A stretch of 64,000 nucleotides of DNA, taken from contig NC_087076.1 of the NCBI RefSeq assembly GCF_026151205.1, positions 1,993,692 to 2,057,691 of the forward strand. Direction: 5' to 3'. Of the stretch, positions 30,939 through 42,678 are shown in pieces; the stretch's first letter is position 1, and each line of letters opens with the position of its first letter. Below the pieces are notes generated by a model that searched no databases, was not told where the DNA came from, and was given only the letters and a program-made list of their open reading frames with translations. A program made the translations under genes and the position numbers. This DNA comes from Bolinopsis microptera (taxonomy: Eukaryota > Ctenophora > Tentaculata > Lobata > Bolinopsidae).

Positions 30939-33008
30939 AGTATTGTAAAGGTACCCTCAGGTGATCCCAACAAGGACTTTGCAGTAGTACTGGGTGAAGT
31001 TCATAAGTCAGCTGCTGAGACCCTAGGCTACAGGAAGGCTAAGAATAAGTGCTTCTTCTCTAATGACCCTACTGTTGTTGCCCTAGTCGCAGAACGACAC
31101 AATATACGCCTTGCCCTGGCAAGCACCAACAAGCCCTGTGATAGCTCTGTACTGCGAGGACGGAGAAATAAGCTCGGTAAAGACATCAAAAAGAGACTGA
31201 AGGAGCTAGAGTGTGCTAAGGCTGACCAGTTAGCTGAAGAAATTTCATCAACTGACGACACGCGTCAAATGTTCGAAGCTGTGAGATCCTTAGCTAAGAC
31301 CAAAGAGACAAAGCCTATAGTTGTCCACAATAAGGATGGGTACCCTATTGGTACAGACCTCGCTAAAGCTGAAGTACTCCGTGATTGGTACGAAGAACAG
31401 CTGACTGGAGATGAACCTGCCTTCGATCCGTTTGAAGGTCCCCCTTCTCCCCTCGACTGCCCTATCACAGAATATGAGGTAAAAACCGCTGCTAAACGCC
31501 TCAAGAACGGCAAAGCCAACGGACCTGACAATACCCCCAATGAGCTCCTCAAATATGGTGGGAGTGCGCTATGTGTCCATTACGCCAAAATCATCAACAC
31601 CTGCTTTGAAGAGAACCTGTTCCTTGACGCTGTCGGAGAATGTTTCATCACCCCTCTTCAAAAGCCTGGCAAGACTCCTGGTGAACTGAAAAGCCTCAGA
31701 CCCCTGACATTATGTAACTGTGCTCGTAAGCTGCTATCCCTCATTACACTCAGGAGAATTGAAGCAAAGGTAGACGCTTACACAGGTCCATGGCAAGCTG
31801 CCTACAAGCAGAAGAGAAGCTGTGGAGACCTGGTATGGTGTCACCGTATGTTGATCAGCATCGTAAAAGAAAGAGAGTGGTCTTTCCACAAGATGGGCCT
31901 AGACATGTCCAGTGCCTTCGATACAATCAGTAGGCAGACTGTGCTCAACCTCCTAGAGGACGCAGGGTGCACAAGAGATGAGATCAGACTAGTGAGATTC
32001 CTCCTAAGCAACACCAAGATCAAGGTGCGAGTCAACAACGCTACCTCCCTTGAATTCATCAGCACCAATGGAGGACCCCAAGGTGATAGTGTTTCAGGCC
32101 TCTGTTTCACAATCACTCTAGCTGGTGCCTGCTACCACCTGCGTGCCGTGACGCTGCGCCCAACCCCTCCTATAAGCCCTAGTGGCATGCCTGAAGAAGA
32201 TGCCTACTCTGATGACATCGACTATCTTGGTGAAGACAAAGATGCTCTAGAAGCCCTCCTCCCTATCGCTACTAAGGTGTTCAAAGAGTGGAATCTGAAT
32301 ATTAATGAATCAAAGACAGAGTTTGTACACGTCTACATAGCTGGGAAAGATGAGGTCATGGATGATGGTAAACCCCTTAGAATGAATGAAGAATGGTGCA
32401 GTAGCAAGTTATTGGGTTCTCTGCTAGAAAGTAGGAAAGATGTCACCAGAAGAATCATGTTAGCCAATGTAGCATTCCAGAATTTCAAGAAGGTCTGGTG
32501 CCAGAGTAAGATCCCCCTACAGAAGAAGCTGAAGGTCTATGAGGCCCAAGTAGTATCTATCCTCATGTATAACTCTAGTTGCTGGGGAATGCCTAAATCG
32601 TACTGGGACAAACTAGATGCATGTCACCGTAACCACCTCAGAAAGATCATGAATGTCAGCTGGCCACGCAGTATGATGTCCAAAGATACCCTCTACAAAC
32701 AGAGTAACTCTACCCCTATGTCTGAGCGTGCTGAGTTATCTAGGTGGAAGATGCTAGGACACATACTGAGGAGCGATGAAAGATCACCAGCTCAAGCTGC
32801 GCTGTGTTTTGCTGTCGAGATGTGTAGTGAAGTTGGTAGACTCGGGGCTCACAGACGTAACCTCCTACACCACCTGAAGGTTGACCTCTGGAAGCATTTC
32901 ATCTTGCTTGAGTCGTATGATGATATTCTTCATTTGAGAGAACTTGCTAGTGACCGTAGTTATTGGAGTAAACTGTTCGACTTTATACTTGAGTACAAGT
33001 CAATTTGA
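30939..33008 (+). mobile_element. LINE reverse transcriptase, long intact RT ORF, 5'-truncated
   Basis: One open frame from 30939. Before the RT comes a linker (AAETLGYRKAKNKCFFSND, ALVAERHNIRLALAS), usual between endonuclease and RT. From the Met at 31269, residues 80-90 have GKANGPDNTPNELLKYGG, the catalytic Asp is in MGLDMSSAFDTI (residue 212), motif B is GGPQGDSVSG and motif C is YSDDIDYL (313-316). The tail has LGHILRSDERSPAQAAL and ends at LFDFILEYKSI. No endonuclease domain is upstream, so the element is 5'-truncated. The RT frame has no stop, suggesting a fairly young insertion. Non-LTR group; the clade is not assigned. A related copy is at 36950-38216. Confidence 0.85.
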
Positions 33009-33430
33009 CTTTTGGGACATATAATCTTACAGAGGATCACATTTCGGTTCTAAATTATTTTAGGATTGTTGACATTTGTAAGATTGACATGTTTGATAAT
33101 AATAATAATACACTTCAGTACATAAATAGAGCACTGTAAATAATATAGATTAGTTACTGCTATCTTCTCAATGCAATTTTGAATACATGTCAGGAACACC
33201 TGACTTAAACCCCCTCATCCATCACTCATTCAGTGTTGCCTGTTGGATATGGAGGAAATCTACACCACAAAGTGGAATATTGTAAAGGCACTCTTCAGTA
33301 CACATAAAATAGAGCACTGTAAATAATATAGATTAGTTGCTGCTATCTTCTTGACATGATTTTTAATTTATAAATAGTAGTAGAGTAAATGTCAGGAATG
33401 CCTGACTTAAACCCCCTCATCCATCACTAA
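33009..33430 (+). repeat. LINE 3' region with repeated blocks
   Basis: The block CCTGACTTAAACCCCCTCAT (plus CCATCAC) occurs at about 30868, 33199 and 33400, that is, once before the RT frame and twice after it. A second block, TAGAGCACTGTAAATAATAT, occurs at about 33127 and 33311. The element is therefore flanked by and ends in direct repeats of about 200 bp, perhaps a head-to-tail arrangement of element ends. Confidence 0.7.
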
Positions 33431-33439
33431 TTTCGAATA

Positions 33440-34140
33440 AATGTATAGATGCTGCATTGAATTCATGAAGATATCATTCGTTTTGAGCAATCATTCCCTT
33501 AGCTCCCCCATTCTTTGATTGTTTCAAAGAAGTAGTCAAACTACAATATGTATTGTTTAGTTACATCTATTGCTTGTTATTTAAGCCATTTCATCTCTAG
33601 TAGATTCAAATAATTTCTGCAATTCTGAATTATGTTGCTGAACAAACTTGACAATCACCATTAGAAAGAAGGTGACATGTTTATGGACCCAGAACTAGCT
33701 AAGACAGCTAAGACTCTGTGTACATGCGAATCACTTCAAGAATCTTCTTGATGAAAGAAGCTTGTGTGGTTTGTTAAAAGACTTCGATCCGCTCACAGCC
33801 ATGCAGATTAAGACGAATCTAGATCGACATTATTTTGATAACAATGAAAACTCAAATGGTTTGATTTTTAGCTAAATTACCATAATTATTATAATTAATT
33901 AAATACGTACAGGCTGACAATGTTTCATTTCACAAAATGTATCTGAATAATGTAATTTTAACTGAATCTTAAGCTGTTCAAAAAGCTTTGTTAGATGATG
34001 TTATCGATGCTGTATAAGTTGAAACCTTTTGATGATGAGAGGTACATGAACAAACCTACACTAAACAATACTACATTCCAGCTTGAAACGAAATGAGTGG
34101 AGTTGAACGACGCCTGTTTATCGAAACTACATCAATCAAC
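33440..34140. other. Intergenic, nothing recognised
   Basis: AT-rich, no open frame of note and no repeat family seen elsewhere in the window. Confidence 0.4.
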
Positions 34141-34157
34141 TTTTCAACTATGCAGGT

Positions 34158-34539
34158 TATTAATGAAATGAAATGAAATACTACTACTTTATCGGAACTA
34201 AGTCCGATCTACGCCAGATAACCCCCTCCATATATCCCTGTCCCGCATCAGAGTTCACAGTTCCTCTTTTGAGTTTGTCCCAATTTCCTTCAGTAACATA
34301 GACAAGTAGCTTTGTCTTGGTCGGCCTTGCTGTGCTCTACAATGCATAGGTTTCCATAAGACTAAATCACTGGCAAGTAGCTCAGGATGTCTGATGCAGT
34401 GTCCCGCCATTTTTAGTCTCCTGCTTTGTAACTTGTTTGACAGCCTTGGTAGACTACCATACAAAGTTATATTGCTGACCTTGTCCTTCCATGAGATACC
34501 CAGCACCATACGTAGCATCTTTGTGTATGTCCCGTCCAA
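34158..34539 (-). mobile_element. LINE 3'-end fragment (C-terminal RT tail)
   Basis: Minus strand: KMLRMVLGISWKDKVSNITL, YGSLPRLSNKLQSRRLKMAG, HCIRHPELLASDLVLWKP and RAQQGRPRQSYLSMLLKEIG. This is the conserved tail of RTE-like LINE ORFs (LYGxLPxxSxxIxxRRLxxAGHxxRHxE ... GRP). The 3' end is at the left, with an ATTTC microsatellite (34163-34178), a usual RTE tail. Heavily 5'-truncated. Confidence 0.75.
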
Positions 34540-34703
34540 TACAAATGAAATAAATTATTTTTATCACGCTTATATCAACAATCAAAATTAAAAACTTATG
34601 GACGTATATCACTCATTATTATGTATCACTCTCTAACATCTTGTCCTCACTACAAATATTACCACTTCTGATATAATAATGTTTTTTTGTGTCTTCTTTG
34701 GCT

Positions 34704-34988
34704 CAGGCATGGCTCCAGCTCAAAATCTTTGGGTGGGTGCAGCTTGGCGCACGGTGGGGGGGGGGGGGGGGGGGTGAAGCCCCCTGGAAAATTTTGGAAT
34801 TTTACTCTCCTAAACATATTTTAATATCTCCAAAACAGTCTCAATTGATTACAGAAGTCAATTGACCCTTAGTTTTAAATACAAAATTTGACAATTTTTG
34901 TGTGAACATTTTCAAATCGTTTGGGTGGGTGCAACACCCTTTGGGTGGGTGCGCACCCACCCGAACCTACACGGTGGAGCCATGCCTG
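34704..34988. mobile_element. hAT-type MITE, 285 bp, 8-bp target duplication CTTTGGCT
   Basis: Ends are CAGGCATGGCTCCA and TGGAGCCATGCCTG, a perfect 14-bp inverted repeat apart from the inner base. The direct 8-mer CTTTGGCT is at 34696-34703 and 34989-34996. The interior is non-coding, with repeated TTTGGGTGGGTGC blocks and a poly-G run of about 23. It is inserted in the remnant LINE described at 34997-35832. Confidence 0.92.
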
Positions 34989-34996
34989 CTTTGGCT

Positions 34997-35832
34997 ATCT
35001 GTTTCATTTCCAAGACCAACCGCTGATGGATAACTCGATCTTCAGGTGATCGATCTGGAGAGATGAAAACAGTCTTATGATCTTCACACAGTCTCAGCTT
35101 TTTGGCATTTACTAATATCTGATGAACGGTAAGTTAGAATTATCTAGCGAAACTTTGACTGGTCTAGTCTTGTTGGCTGATTTTCTCCCAACCCAGATAG
35201 CTCCAAAACGTGGTTTTTCTTCAATCTGCTGAAAAATCACGGTAACTTTATTGCACAGTTCCTCTTCATCAGTCTCCTTCAAACCAAAGATGAGCACATT
35301 CCTACTGCGATCCTCTTCCGATACACCATTCTGTACAACCTTTTTTAAATTCTCTTCTGCAAGCACAGGTGCATTTTTAGTCACAGCTTGACTGTATGAC
35401 TTCATCTCAGCTTGGACAGTGTCTTGAACGGCGGTCTTGACGGTGGAGTGCATGGATTCCAACTGCTTCGATTTAGTTTCCAGAAGTTCAGCCTGCAGCT
35501 TGATAACAGTACTTTGCGATCGGATAAGATCGCTCTTCAACTCCTCCATATCTTTCTTGTTATCCGGAAACGTACTTACATGATTATCGGTAGTCTGATA
35601 CGCAGAATACAAATTATAAATGTTTTACTGAAACTGACTTCACTGGCTTTTTGAACGTTTCAACTGAAAACTCAGATTTATTGTCACAGTTCGTAGCTTC
35701 CGCGAGTTCAGTGATCCAACCGTTATAGACCTCATACTCTTCAGTAATGTAGCTAGGTAGAATAAACTGACAATCTTTGAAGAGTATCCATTTCCTCCAT
35801 CGATTACTTGTACTTGTATAAAGTAAAAACAC
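34997..35832 (-). mobile_element. LINE ORF1-like remnant, broken
   Basis: Minus strand 35112-35612 gives an acidic/polar coiled coil (ELKSDLIRSQSTVIKLQAEL) followed by RSRNVLIFGLKETDEEELCN and, after a stop, RLCEDHKTVFISPDRSPEDR. This resembles the coiled-coil plus RNA-binding layout of ORF1 proteins of non-LTR elements (RSxNVxxFGLxE, then DRSxEER). A further minus-strand block at 35614-35832 (WRKWILFKDCQFILPSYI, KSEFSVETFKKPVKSV) is probably its N-terminal part in another frame. The copy is interrupted by stops and a hAT MITE. Confidence 0.55.
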
Positions 35833-36087
35833 AGTACCAGCAAAATGGCAGTTGTAATGTAGCGATAAAATAGAGATATGAGCTAGATTATCAACACGTA
35901 AAAAAAACTGTAAAACGGTATCATAATATTATTATGCTTTTAACATCATCTGTTGTGATATACATGACAAAGGGTTGGAAATGTACAGTAACCTTACTAT
36001 ATTGCAATTACACAATATTATGTGAACGACCCCTAACCCCTTATCTAAGGCTCTATAAGTATTGAATAATGATAACTGCAGGATTTC

Positions 36088-36226
36088 AAAATGTACAAGG
36101 TATCATATCAAAGATTGCATATGCCCGAAAGAAGGACAAATCCAATTTGGCTCTCTGGATGTATGGAAAGCTCTCAACCTTCCAGAAAAGGACTGTTCAA
36201 AGGAACACTTAAATCCCTCCGACAGG
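36088..36226 (+). other. Exon-like segment, unrecognised
   Basis: Reads SKDCICPKEGQIQFGSLDVW then KALNLPEKDCSKEHLNPSD and ends at AG|GTAATT. Such Cys-bearing open stretches with a donor can be an exon of an unidentified gene. No partner exon was found, so this is weak. Confidence 0.25.
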
Positions 36227-36518
36227 TAATTATTATAAATAATAATTTAGTCTACACTTCATTATGTCAAATCACCTACCTTAATGAAGAACTAAAATTG
36301 TTGTGTTACCGTAACCAAGTTTAATGTGACTCAATTTTGGTGGAACTTTAGAATTTGGACGTTATATCTATCATGTTCATCTTAAATCCCATATTATATA
36401 CTCAATATTCAATTAAACAGACAAAGATAACCTCTCTAGGCCCTCTGGTGGTGATGTATAAGTGCTTTCTCAGTACTTTCTCTCGCTTTTGGACAAATCC
36501 AGTGAGTTAACTTTTTAT

Positions 36519-36685
36519 CAGTGGTCGACCGGGGGCAGGATTCTGACCGGGGCCGGGGAGCCCCAATATAGCCGGGGCCGGGGCTGACCACTGAGAATTG
36601 GCCGGGGCCAGGGTTTACCCCCGGAGAATTGCCAATTTTTGGCTGGGGGTTGTGATTTTGGCCAGGGGGCACCGGGCGACCACTG
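36519..36685. mobile_element. hAT-type MITE, 167 bp, 8-bp target duplication CTTTTTAT
   Basis: Ends CAGTGGTCGACCGGGGGC and, on the right, CCGGGCGACCACTG. Direct 8-mer CTTTTTAT at 36511-36518 and 36686-36693. The interior is made of GGCCGGGGCCGGGG-like units. Non-coding. Confidence 0.92.
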
Positions 36686-36949
36686 CTTTTTATGTCACAA
36701 TTTTAAAACTTTATTCATAAGTTTATGAAACATCAAAACTTTGCATGCTCTGCATTATGTAAAGTCAGTCATGCACTAGAGCACAGTTCACATATAATAA
36801 CCTAATCCAGCCTAGGGGAGGGGGTTTGAAATCGCTTGTGCTAGAGTGATTTATACTCAATAGCTATGTGAAAAGTGGCTCAAGGAGGGGAGACCGACGT
36901 AAACAATTTTGAATTGGTAGAAGTTAAGTTTAGGCTTTAATAAAAAACT

Positions 36950-38216
36950 TCACCGGACCGTTCCAAGCTGCCTACAAAGCTGGCAGGAGCTGTGCCGACC
37001 TAGTTTGGGCACAGAGCATGCTCATATCTGTAGTAATGAAGAAGGAGTTTGAATGGAACAAAGTGAGTATTGACATGTCAGCTGCCTTCAATACCATCCG
37101 CAGAGGTACAACAATCAGACTACTAGAAGCTGCAGGATGCTCCAGAGACGACCTGAGGCTTGTACAATACCTCATGGCTAACACCACTCTAGTAGTCAGA
37201 GTGTGTTCTACTGACTCAGAGATGTTCTCTTTCAACATAGGAGCCTCCCAAGGAGACAGCACAGCTGGTAAATTGTTTACCCTCAATCTAGCTGGAGCTG
37301 TAGTGCACATAAGAGCAGTCCTCCCCTCAACCCCCAACCCTCCGATAGCTGATAACCACATGCCTCTTGAGTCCGGCTATTCAGACGATGTAGAGGAGAT
37401 TGGTGAAGATATGGAGGAGTTACAGGATATCTTTCAGATCTCCAAGAATATTCTCAGTGAATGGAGTCTCTTTGTCAATAACACAAAGACAAAGTTTACC
37501 AGAGTGTATTTAGAAGAAGTTGGTGCATGTAACGAGTGGGATAATGAACTAAGAGGAAAAGAGGAGTGGAGAAACGAGACGCTTCTTGGTACTAAGCTTG
37601 GATCAGAGCAGGATGTTACTAATAGAATGAATAAAGCTAACACCGCCTTCTGGTCATTTGACAAGCTGTGGTGCCAGGGATCAGAGAGGAGTCAGATAAC
37701 TGAGAAGAGAAAGATCAAACTCTACGACTCACTAGTAGTATCAGTACTCCTGTACAACTGCTGCTGCTGGGCCGTACCTCAGCATGTTCTAGAGTCTGTA
37801 GATGTTGTTCAGAGGAAGCACCTCAAGCGCATCCTACACATCTATTGGCCTAGCTCAACATCTAACAAGGCCCTCTACGCTCGTACCCAGACCAGGCCCC
37901 TTTCCGAGAGAGTGGAAAAGGCACGGTGGACAATGCTAGGTCATGTTCTACGCAGTGACAACGACACGCCTGCCTACCAGTCTCTGTTATTTGCTTCACT
38001 AGGATGTCAAACACTAAAGGGACGAGTGGGTACTGGGTAGACACAGGACTAATTTGTATGATATTATTGTGAAAAAGGACCTATTTAAGAGACAAATTTA
38101 TTTGAAAAATGAAGATGATTTTACCAACTTAGTGAACTTAGCAAGAGATAGAGTAGGATGGAGGAGTTTATTTACTTTGAGACATATTGAACGAATGAGT
38201 CTTCGTAAGCGTAAAT
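36950..38216 (+). mobile_element. LINE reverse transcriptase, second copy, truncated and frameshifted
   Basis: Starts inside the RT domain at PFQAAYKAGRSCADLVW, equivalent to PWQAAYKQKRSCGDLVW of the first copy. The catalytic block is VSIDMSAAFNTI (Asp kept), motif B is IGASQGDSTAG and motif C is YSDDVEEIGED. The frame stops at 38040 after GRVGTG; the expected tail (NLARDRVGWRSLFTLRHI) follows in another frame to 38216. The two copies belong to one family but are well diverged, so they represent different subfamilies rather than one recent burst. Confidence 0.8.
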
Positions 38217-38598
38217 AGGCCAGCACTTTGCTGAGCCTCTTTAGGTGCTTTTTTGTTTATAGATGTTATTATATATTTAAAGAATATCATTCTTTTACCA
38301 CATACATAAGACTTTGCCGTAGGGTATACAAAAATGTGACCATTCATCAATTTTCAGAGTGTTGTATCTGTACCCGAATAGAAATAAAGGATTTTAATGA
38401 CACAGTTTTCTTCCGCTCTGAAAGTGAACGAATTACAAAACAGTCTAGAGAATTCCTCGCCCTGCTGCAGAAGATCAATCCTGGGTTGTGCTCACCAAAG
38501 CAAACCTCTTTTTTTGTGTATTCAGTGTCTTAACTATGTAAAAGACAACTATAACAGGTTGAGTGGTTTCCTCCTGTTTTACTAACATTTAAAAACAT

Positions 38599-39125
38599 CA
38601 GGAGGTGACCGGGATTCCCGGTACCGGGATTGGCAATTTTGAGCTATCCCGGTCCCGGTCCCGGTCAAATGCTGATTTATTTATTTATGATCCCGGTCCC
38701 AGTCCCGGTCCCGGTTAATTCGGGATTCTTGGTCCCGGTCCTGGTCCCGGTCAATCACTCAAATTTGCCGGGATTTTGACCGGGATCTTTTACATAATTT
38801 CATTCACTGTGATTTTAAGTTTTTCCTTTCATTCATTGTGAATTTCATCTTTAAACATCCTCTGAGCCAAATACAACAATGTTTAAAATTGCTTAACAAG
38901 TTTGAGTAATAAATTATGATCATGAATTAACCAGTAATCGACCGGAATTCCCGGTACTGGGAATCCCGGTACCGGGATTGGCAATTTTGAATTATCCCGG
39001 TCCCGGTCAAGTCACATTTTTCATCCCGGTCCCGGTCCCGGTCCCGGTAAATTGATAATCTCAATTTTGAGCTATCCCGGTCCCGGTCCCGGTCAGGCCT
39101 GAAATCATGTCCCGGTCACCTCCTG
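38599..39125. mobile_element. hAT-type MITE, 527 bp, 8-bp target duplication AAAAACAT
   Basis: Ends CAGGAGGTGACCGGGAT and CCCGGTCACCTCCTG. Direct 8-mer AAAAACAT at 38591-38598 and 39126-39133. The interior consists of GGTCCC/CCCGGT units and two copies of CCGGTACCGGGATTGGCAAT. Non-coding. Confidence 0.92.
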
Positions 39126-39689
39126 AAAAACATTATTATTCAAAGGTAAATAGACAGCGATCAGTAGTAATTTTTAATCCATTTCTATCGGATTTGCAAA
39201 CTTTTAAAATGATATAACACTTGTACGATCTCAAACTTATGTGATATAATGATACTGTTGATATAAATGTGGGAAGTAATAATATATTTGCAGGTGTACA
39301 GTGCTGTTTCTGAAATTGACGAATCCTCTTGTGATGAAGATTGAAGAAGCTATTGCCATCCAAGTGGAAAAAGTCCCGCCTCTGTCACCCTCCTCGAATA
39401 GAACTAAGAAAATGTGGAGACTTTCTTCATTTAGTTCCAAATCAAGTGGACCAGATGTTGATTTGTTTGAAATGGACTGAGACTTGTGTTTCATATGCCA
39501 GGTTGAACAGGTTTGTGTGAAACTTTTGCTCGCAAATATAATTATTATTCATATTATCTCGATTTAATTTTAAGAGTATGAGAGGTTATTCTTCTTTAAC
39601 AATACGAATTTCCCTAGACGTTAGAAACGAAAAAGGATAGTCTGATTCAAGGAAAAGATAATAGTTTCTTCGTCGATTTCGCAACATAC

Positions 39690-40360
39690 TATCTGTGGAC
39701 ATCTACAGAAATCGTCAGGATCTGTGCAACATCGATGTTAATCCTGATTCGCACATGAACAAGTGCCCTGTTCTTAACCCTGAGAGTCTCGGAAAATATC
39801 TCTATAGCAAGCTAGGTAGATATCACAAAACATGTCGTTTGAGGTACAGCAACTCGAGGGTGAAACAATTGAAGGGTAAATTATCTGAAGCTGTAAGTTT
39901 AAAACCTGTCTCTAAGACAGGTTTTAAAATGGAAAGACACGTGTCCACGCACGACAACACCAATGCTGCATTAATGAGTGCAGGTATTGATACGGACCTT
40001 TTAACTGGAGCAGGAGAATGTTTTACCAGAACTGTACCTCGTGTCTGACCTGAAGCTTAAATACAATGACTATGTGACGTCTAATTTATCTGAGAACGCT
40101 GCAAACTCCAGCAATGTTTAATCTGATCACATCAGTTTTCAGAAAGACAATGTCGGTAAGACGAGTTTGTTTCGACAGCAGGATCGTATCTAATCTAGCT
40201 GCAACAATAGATGCGGATAGAGATGATAACACTTTAACAAAGACAGCACTCTTAAAGGAGATTAGAAAAGAAATCTTTCAATGTAGAAACGAATTCTATC
40301 AGAAGATTTATCTTCAAAAACATGTTCGATTTACTGATCGGACTGTAGAAATATAGTTTT
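39690..40360 (+). pseudogene. Remnant of a Cys/His-rich uncharacterised protein (transposon-linked family)
   Basis: Plus strand: GKYLYSKLGRYHKTCRLRYS then NSRVKQLKGK, followed by KMERHVSTHDNTNAALM and TGAGECFTRTVPR, and after a stop, SVRRVCFDSRIVSNLAATID. The YHxxCRxxYS feature resembles the YHxxCY domain of the gene at 399-1321, suggesting the same broad family. Reading frames change and stop repeatedly, and no splice sites repair them well. Probably inactive. Confidence 0.45.
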
Positions 40361-41122
40361 TATGTGGATTAATCTGTTAAAGCAGGGCTATTGTATAATT
40401 TTAACATTAACTTTGCATAGTGATGGTACGTTTATTGTGTCTCTTGTGATTATCTATTTCTACAGTGTTACGGTACCACGAGGTTTCTGGCGCAGTGACG
40501 CGCTTTCGAGCAAATATCGTGCTAGATACGTCACGCGCCGCAACCGAATCAGATTTAAGTGCACTTTTTCCATTGTAAACACTACATACGACGCGCAACA
40601 CGTTCTACGAGGTCGAAATTTTCGAGGTCTCTAACACCGGAATGGAGCAATATTTAGACGATCTGACACTTTCTAGGGCTTAAGCAACCTAAGAGAAATT
40701 AGGGGAACAACTCAGAAAAAATTTTTAGTCGATATTCCGGTGTCTGTAGATGTCCGAAGTTTTGGCAGTAAAGTGCTCACAACACAGCTTCTGAAGGCTC
40801 TAGAAGGTTCCCGATACCGTCAGAGTGTTCAGTACACTCCATTCTATCATATAAGAACCCTAAAAGAAGTCCCAGGGCTCGAGCAAAGAAGCGTGATATT
40901 TGCCCGTAAGAGCCTCTACTATATAACGCATCGTTTTCGAAATAATTTGAAGCGTATTATTTGTATTTATATATCATCACATCAACAATTTAACGGGTGA
41001 TATTCGTAAAATATTTGTGTCCAACTCGGCGCGCGTTTTGGTATATATAATTAATTATTATTATAAAACAGGATCTTACCGACAAAAATGATTCTTAAAA
41101 ATACCTTAATGCGGTAAACTGT

Positions 41123-41496
41123 GGCTCTTACTAAATCGCTCGCCCAAAAATTTCATGTGACTTTGGTTTTTTTGGTTTTGCAGCCGTAGAAAACGGTTTT
41201 ACATAAACCCTAATCCCAACCCTAACCCTAACCATAACCCCGAAGCTATCCATAATCTTAACCACAACCCTAACCCTAACCCGAGCCCTAAATAATCGAA
41301 TTCACGTTTTACTAGCCTGTCACGTGACCAAAACGGTTTTTTGCCCATAACTCTCCAGGGAAGCATTTTAACCCTACGTCATGGGGGGTGATTCGGAATC
41401 AGCGTCCAAAAATACACCGATCTAGATCACTTTCATGCCTAAAGGGCCTTTTCACAAGAATTTTCTTAAAATTTGGGCGAGCGATTTAGTAGGAGC
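41123..41496. mobile_element. Mutator-like MITE carrying CCCTAA tracts, 374 bp, direct repeats GGTAAACTGT
   Basis: Left end GGCTCTTACTAAATCGCTCG, right end CGAGCGATTTAGTAGGAGC, inverted repeats of about 33 bp with a few mismatches. GGTAAACTGT lies directly on both sides (41113-41122, 41497-41506). A duplication of 9-10 bp fits Mutator-like elements. The interior has runs of ACCCTAACCCTAACC, identical to the animal telomere repeat, in an interstitial position. Confidence 0.8.
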
Positions 41497-41842
41497 GGTA
41501 AACTGTACCCTTGATAAAGATTTTCCCAACATCTGTTGCATGCAGCTATATCTCTAATTTCGTTCAATTCATGCAAGTTGTCCATTTGCAAATTTCTACT
41601 ACTTAAATCACTTCTTAAAACCGATAACAAGTTCATTCTAGGTCTCCCCAATCTACCAATGAATAAATATATTATATTTATAAACCTACAAATCAACAAT
41701 CCATAGTCAATAAATTATTTTACATATATTTGACAAAGCGACCATAATTTTAATTGAAAAGATTAAATTGTATTGTATTTAATTCAAGATTGTTGCTTTG
41801 CGTAGCAAGCAGCATGAGCAACAACAAACAAGCAAAAATGAC

Positions 41843-42528
41843 GGCTTTTACTATTTCGCTCGCCCAAAAATTTCACGTGACTTTGGTTTTTATGGTTTTG
41901 CAGCCGTACAAAACGGTTTCACATAAACCTTAATCCCAACGACCCAACCCTAACCGTAACCATAACCCCGAAGCTATCCATAACCCTTACCACAACCCTT
42001 ACCCTAACATAAGCCCTAAACAATCGAATTCATGTTTTACTAGCCTGTCACGTGACCAAAACGGTTTTTTGCCCATAACTCTCCAGGGAAGCATTTTTAC
42101 CCTACGTCATGGGGGGTGATTTGGAATCAGCGTCCAAAATACACCGATTCAGGTCAATTTCATTATCAAAGGGCCTTTTCACAAGAATTTTCTTAAAATT
42201 TGGGCGAGCGATTTACTTTTAGTATGTAGGACATAGGAGCGAAAAATGCTGATTCCGAATCACCCCCCATGACGTTGGGTAAAAATGCTTCCCTGGAGAG
42301 TTATGGGCAAAAAACCGTTTTGGTCACGTGACAGGCTAGTAAAACATGAATTCGATTGTTTAGGGCTCGGGTTAGGGTTAGGGTTGTGGTAAGGGTTATA
42401 GATAGCTTCAAGGTTATGGTTAGGGTTAGGGTTGGGATTAGGGTTTATGTAAAACCGTTTTGTACGGCTGCAAAACCGTAAAAACCAAAGTCACGTGAAA
42501 TTTTTGGGCGAGCGAATTAGTAAGAGCC
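41843..42528. mobile_element. Mutator-like foldback element with CCCTAA tracts, 686 bp, 9-bp duplication AAAAATGAC
   Basis: Two copies of the element at 41123-41496 face each other: arm 1 at 41843-42215 and arm 2, inverted, at about 42239-42528. The outer ends are GGCTTTTACTATTTCGCTCG and CGAGCGAATTAGTAAGAGCC. The 9-mer AAAAATGAC is at 41834-41842 and again begins AAAAATGAC at 42529-42537. So the inverted pair inserted as one unit. Telomere-like CCCTAA in one arm and GGGTTA in the other. Confidence 0.82.
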
Positions 42529-42678
42529 AAAAATGACTGATGATTGTTCGCGCGGCGCGTCAAAGCGGCGACGTCCTTGTAGGTTTAAAAATGAATAATT
42601 GATAATACATTTTTTGAAAAGTTGTATTTGAAATTGAAAATGAAGTTCTTAAAAATGAAATTAAGTTACTTTTTACTT

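Noticed and set aside
41200-42440. Telomere or chromosome-fusion point
   Set aside because: CCCTAA tracts are short, in both orientations, and inside elements with terminal inverted repeats and target duplications.
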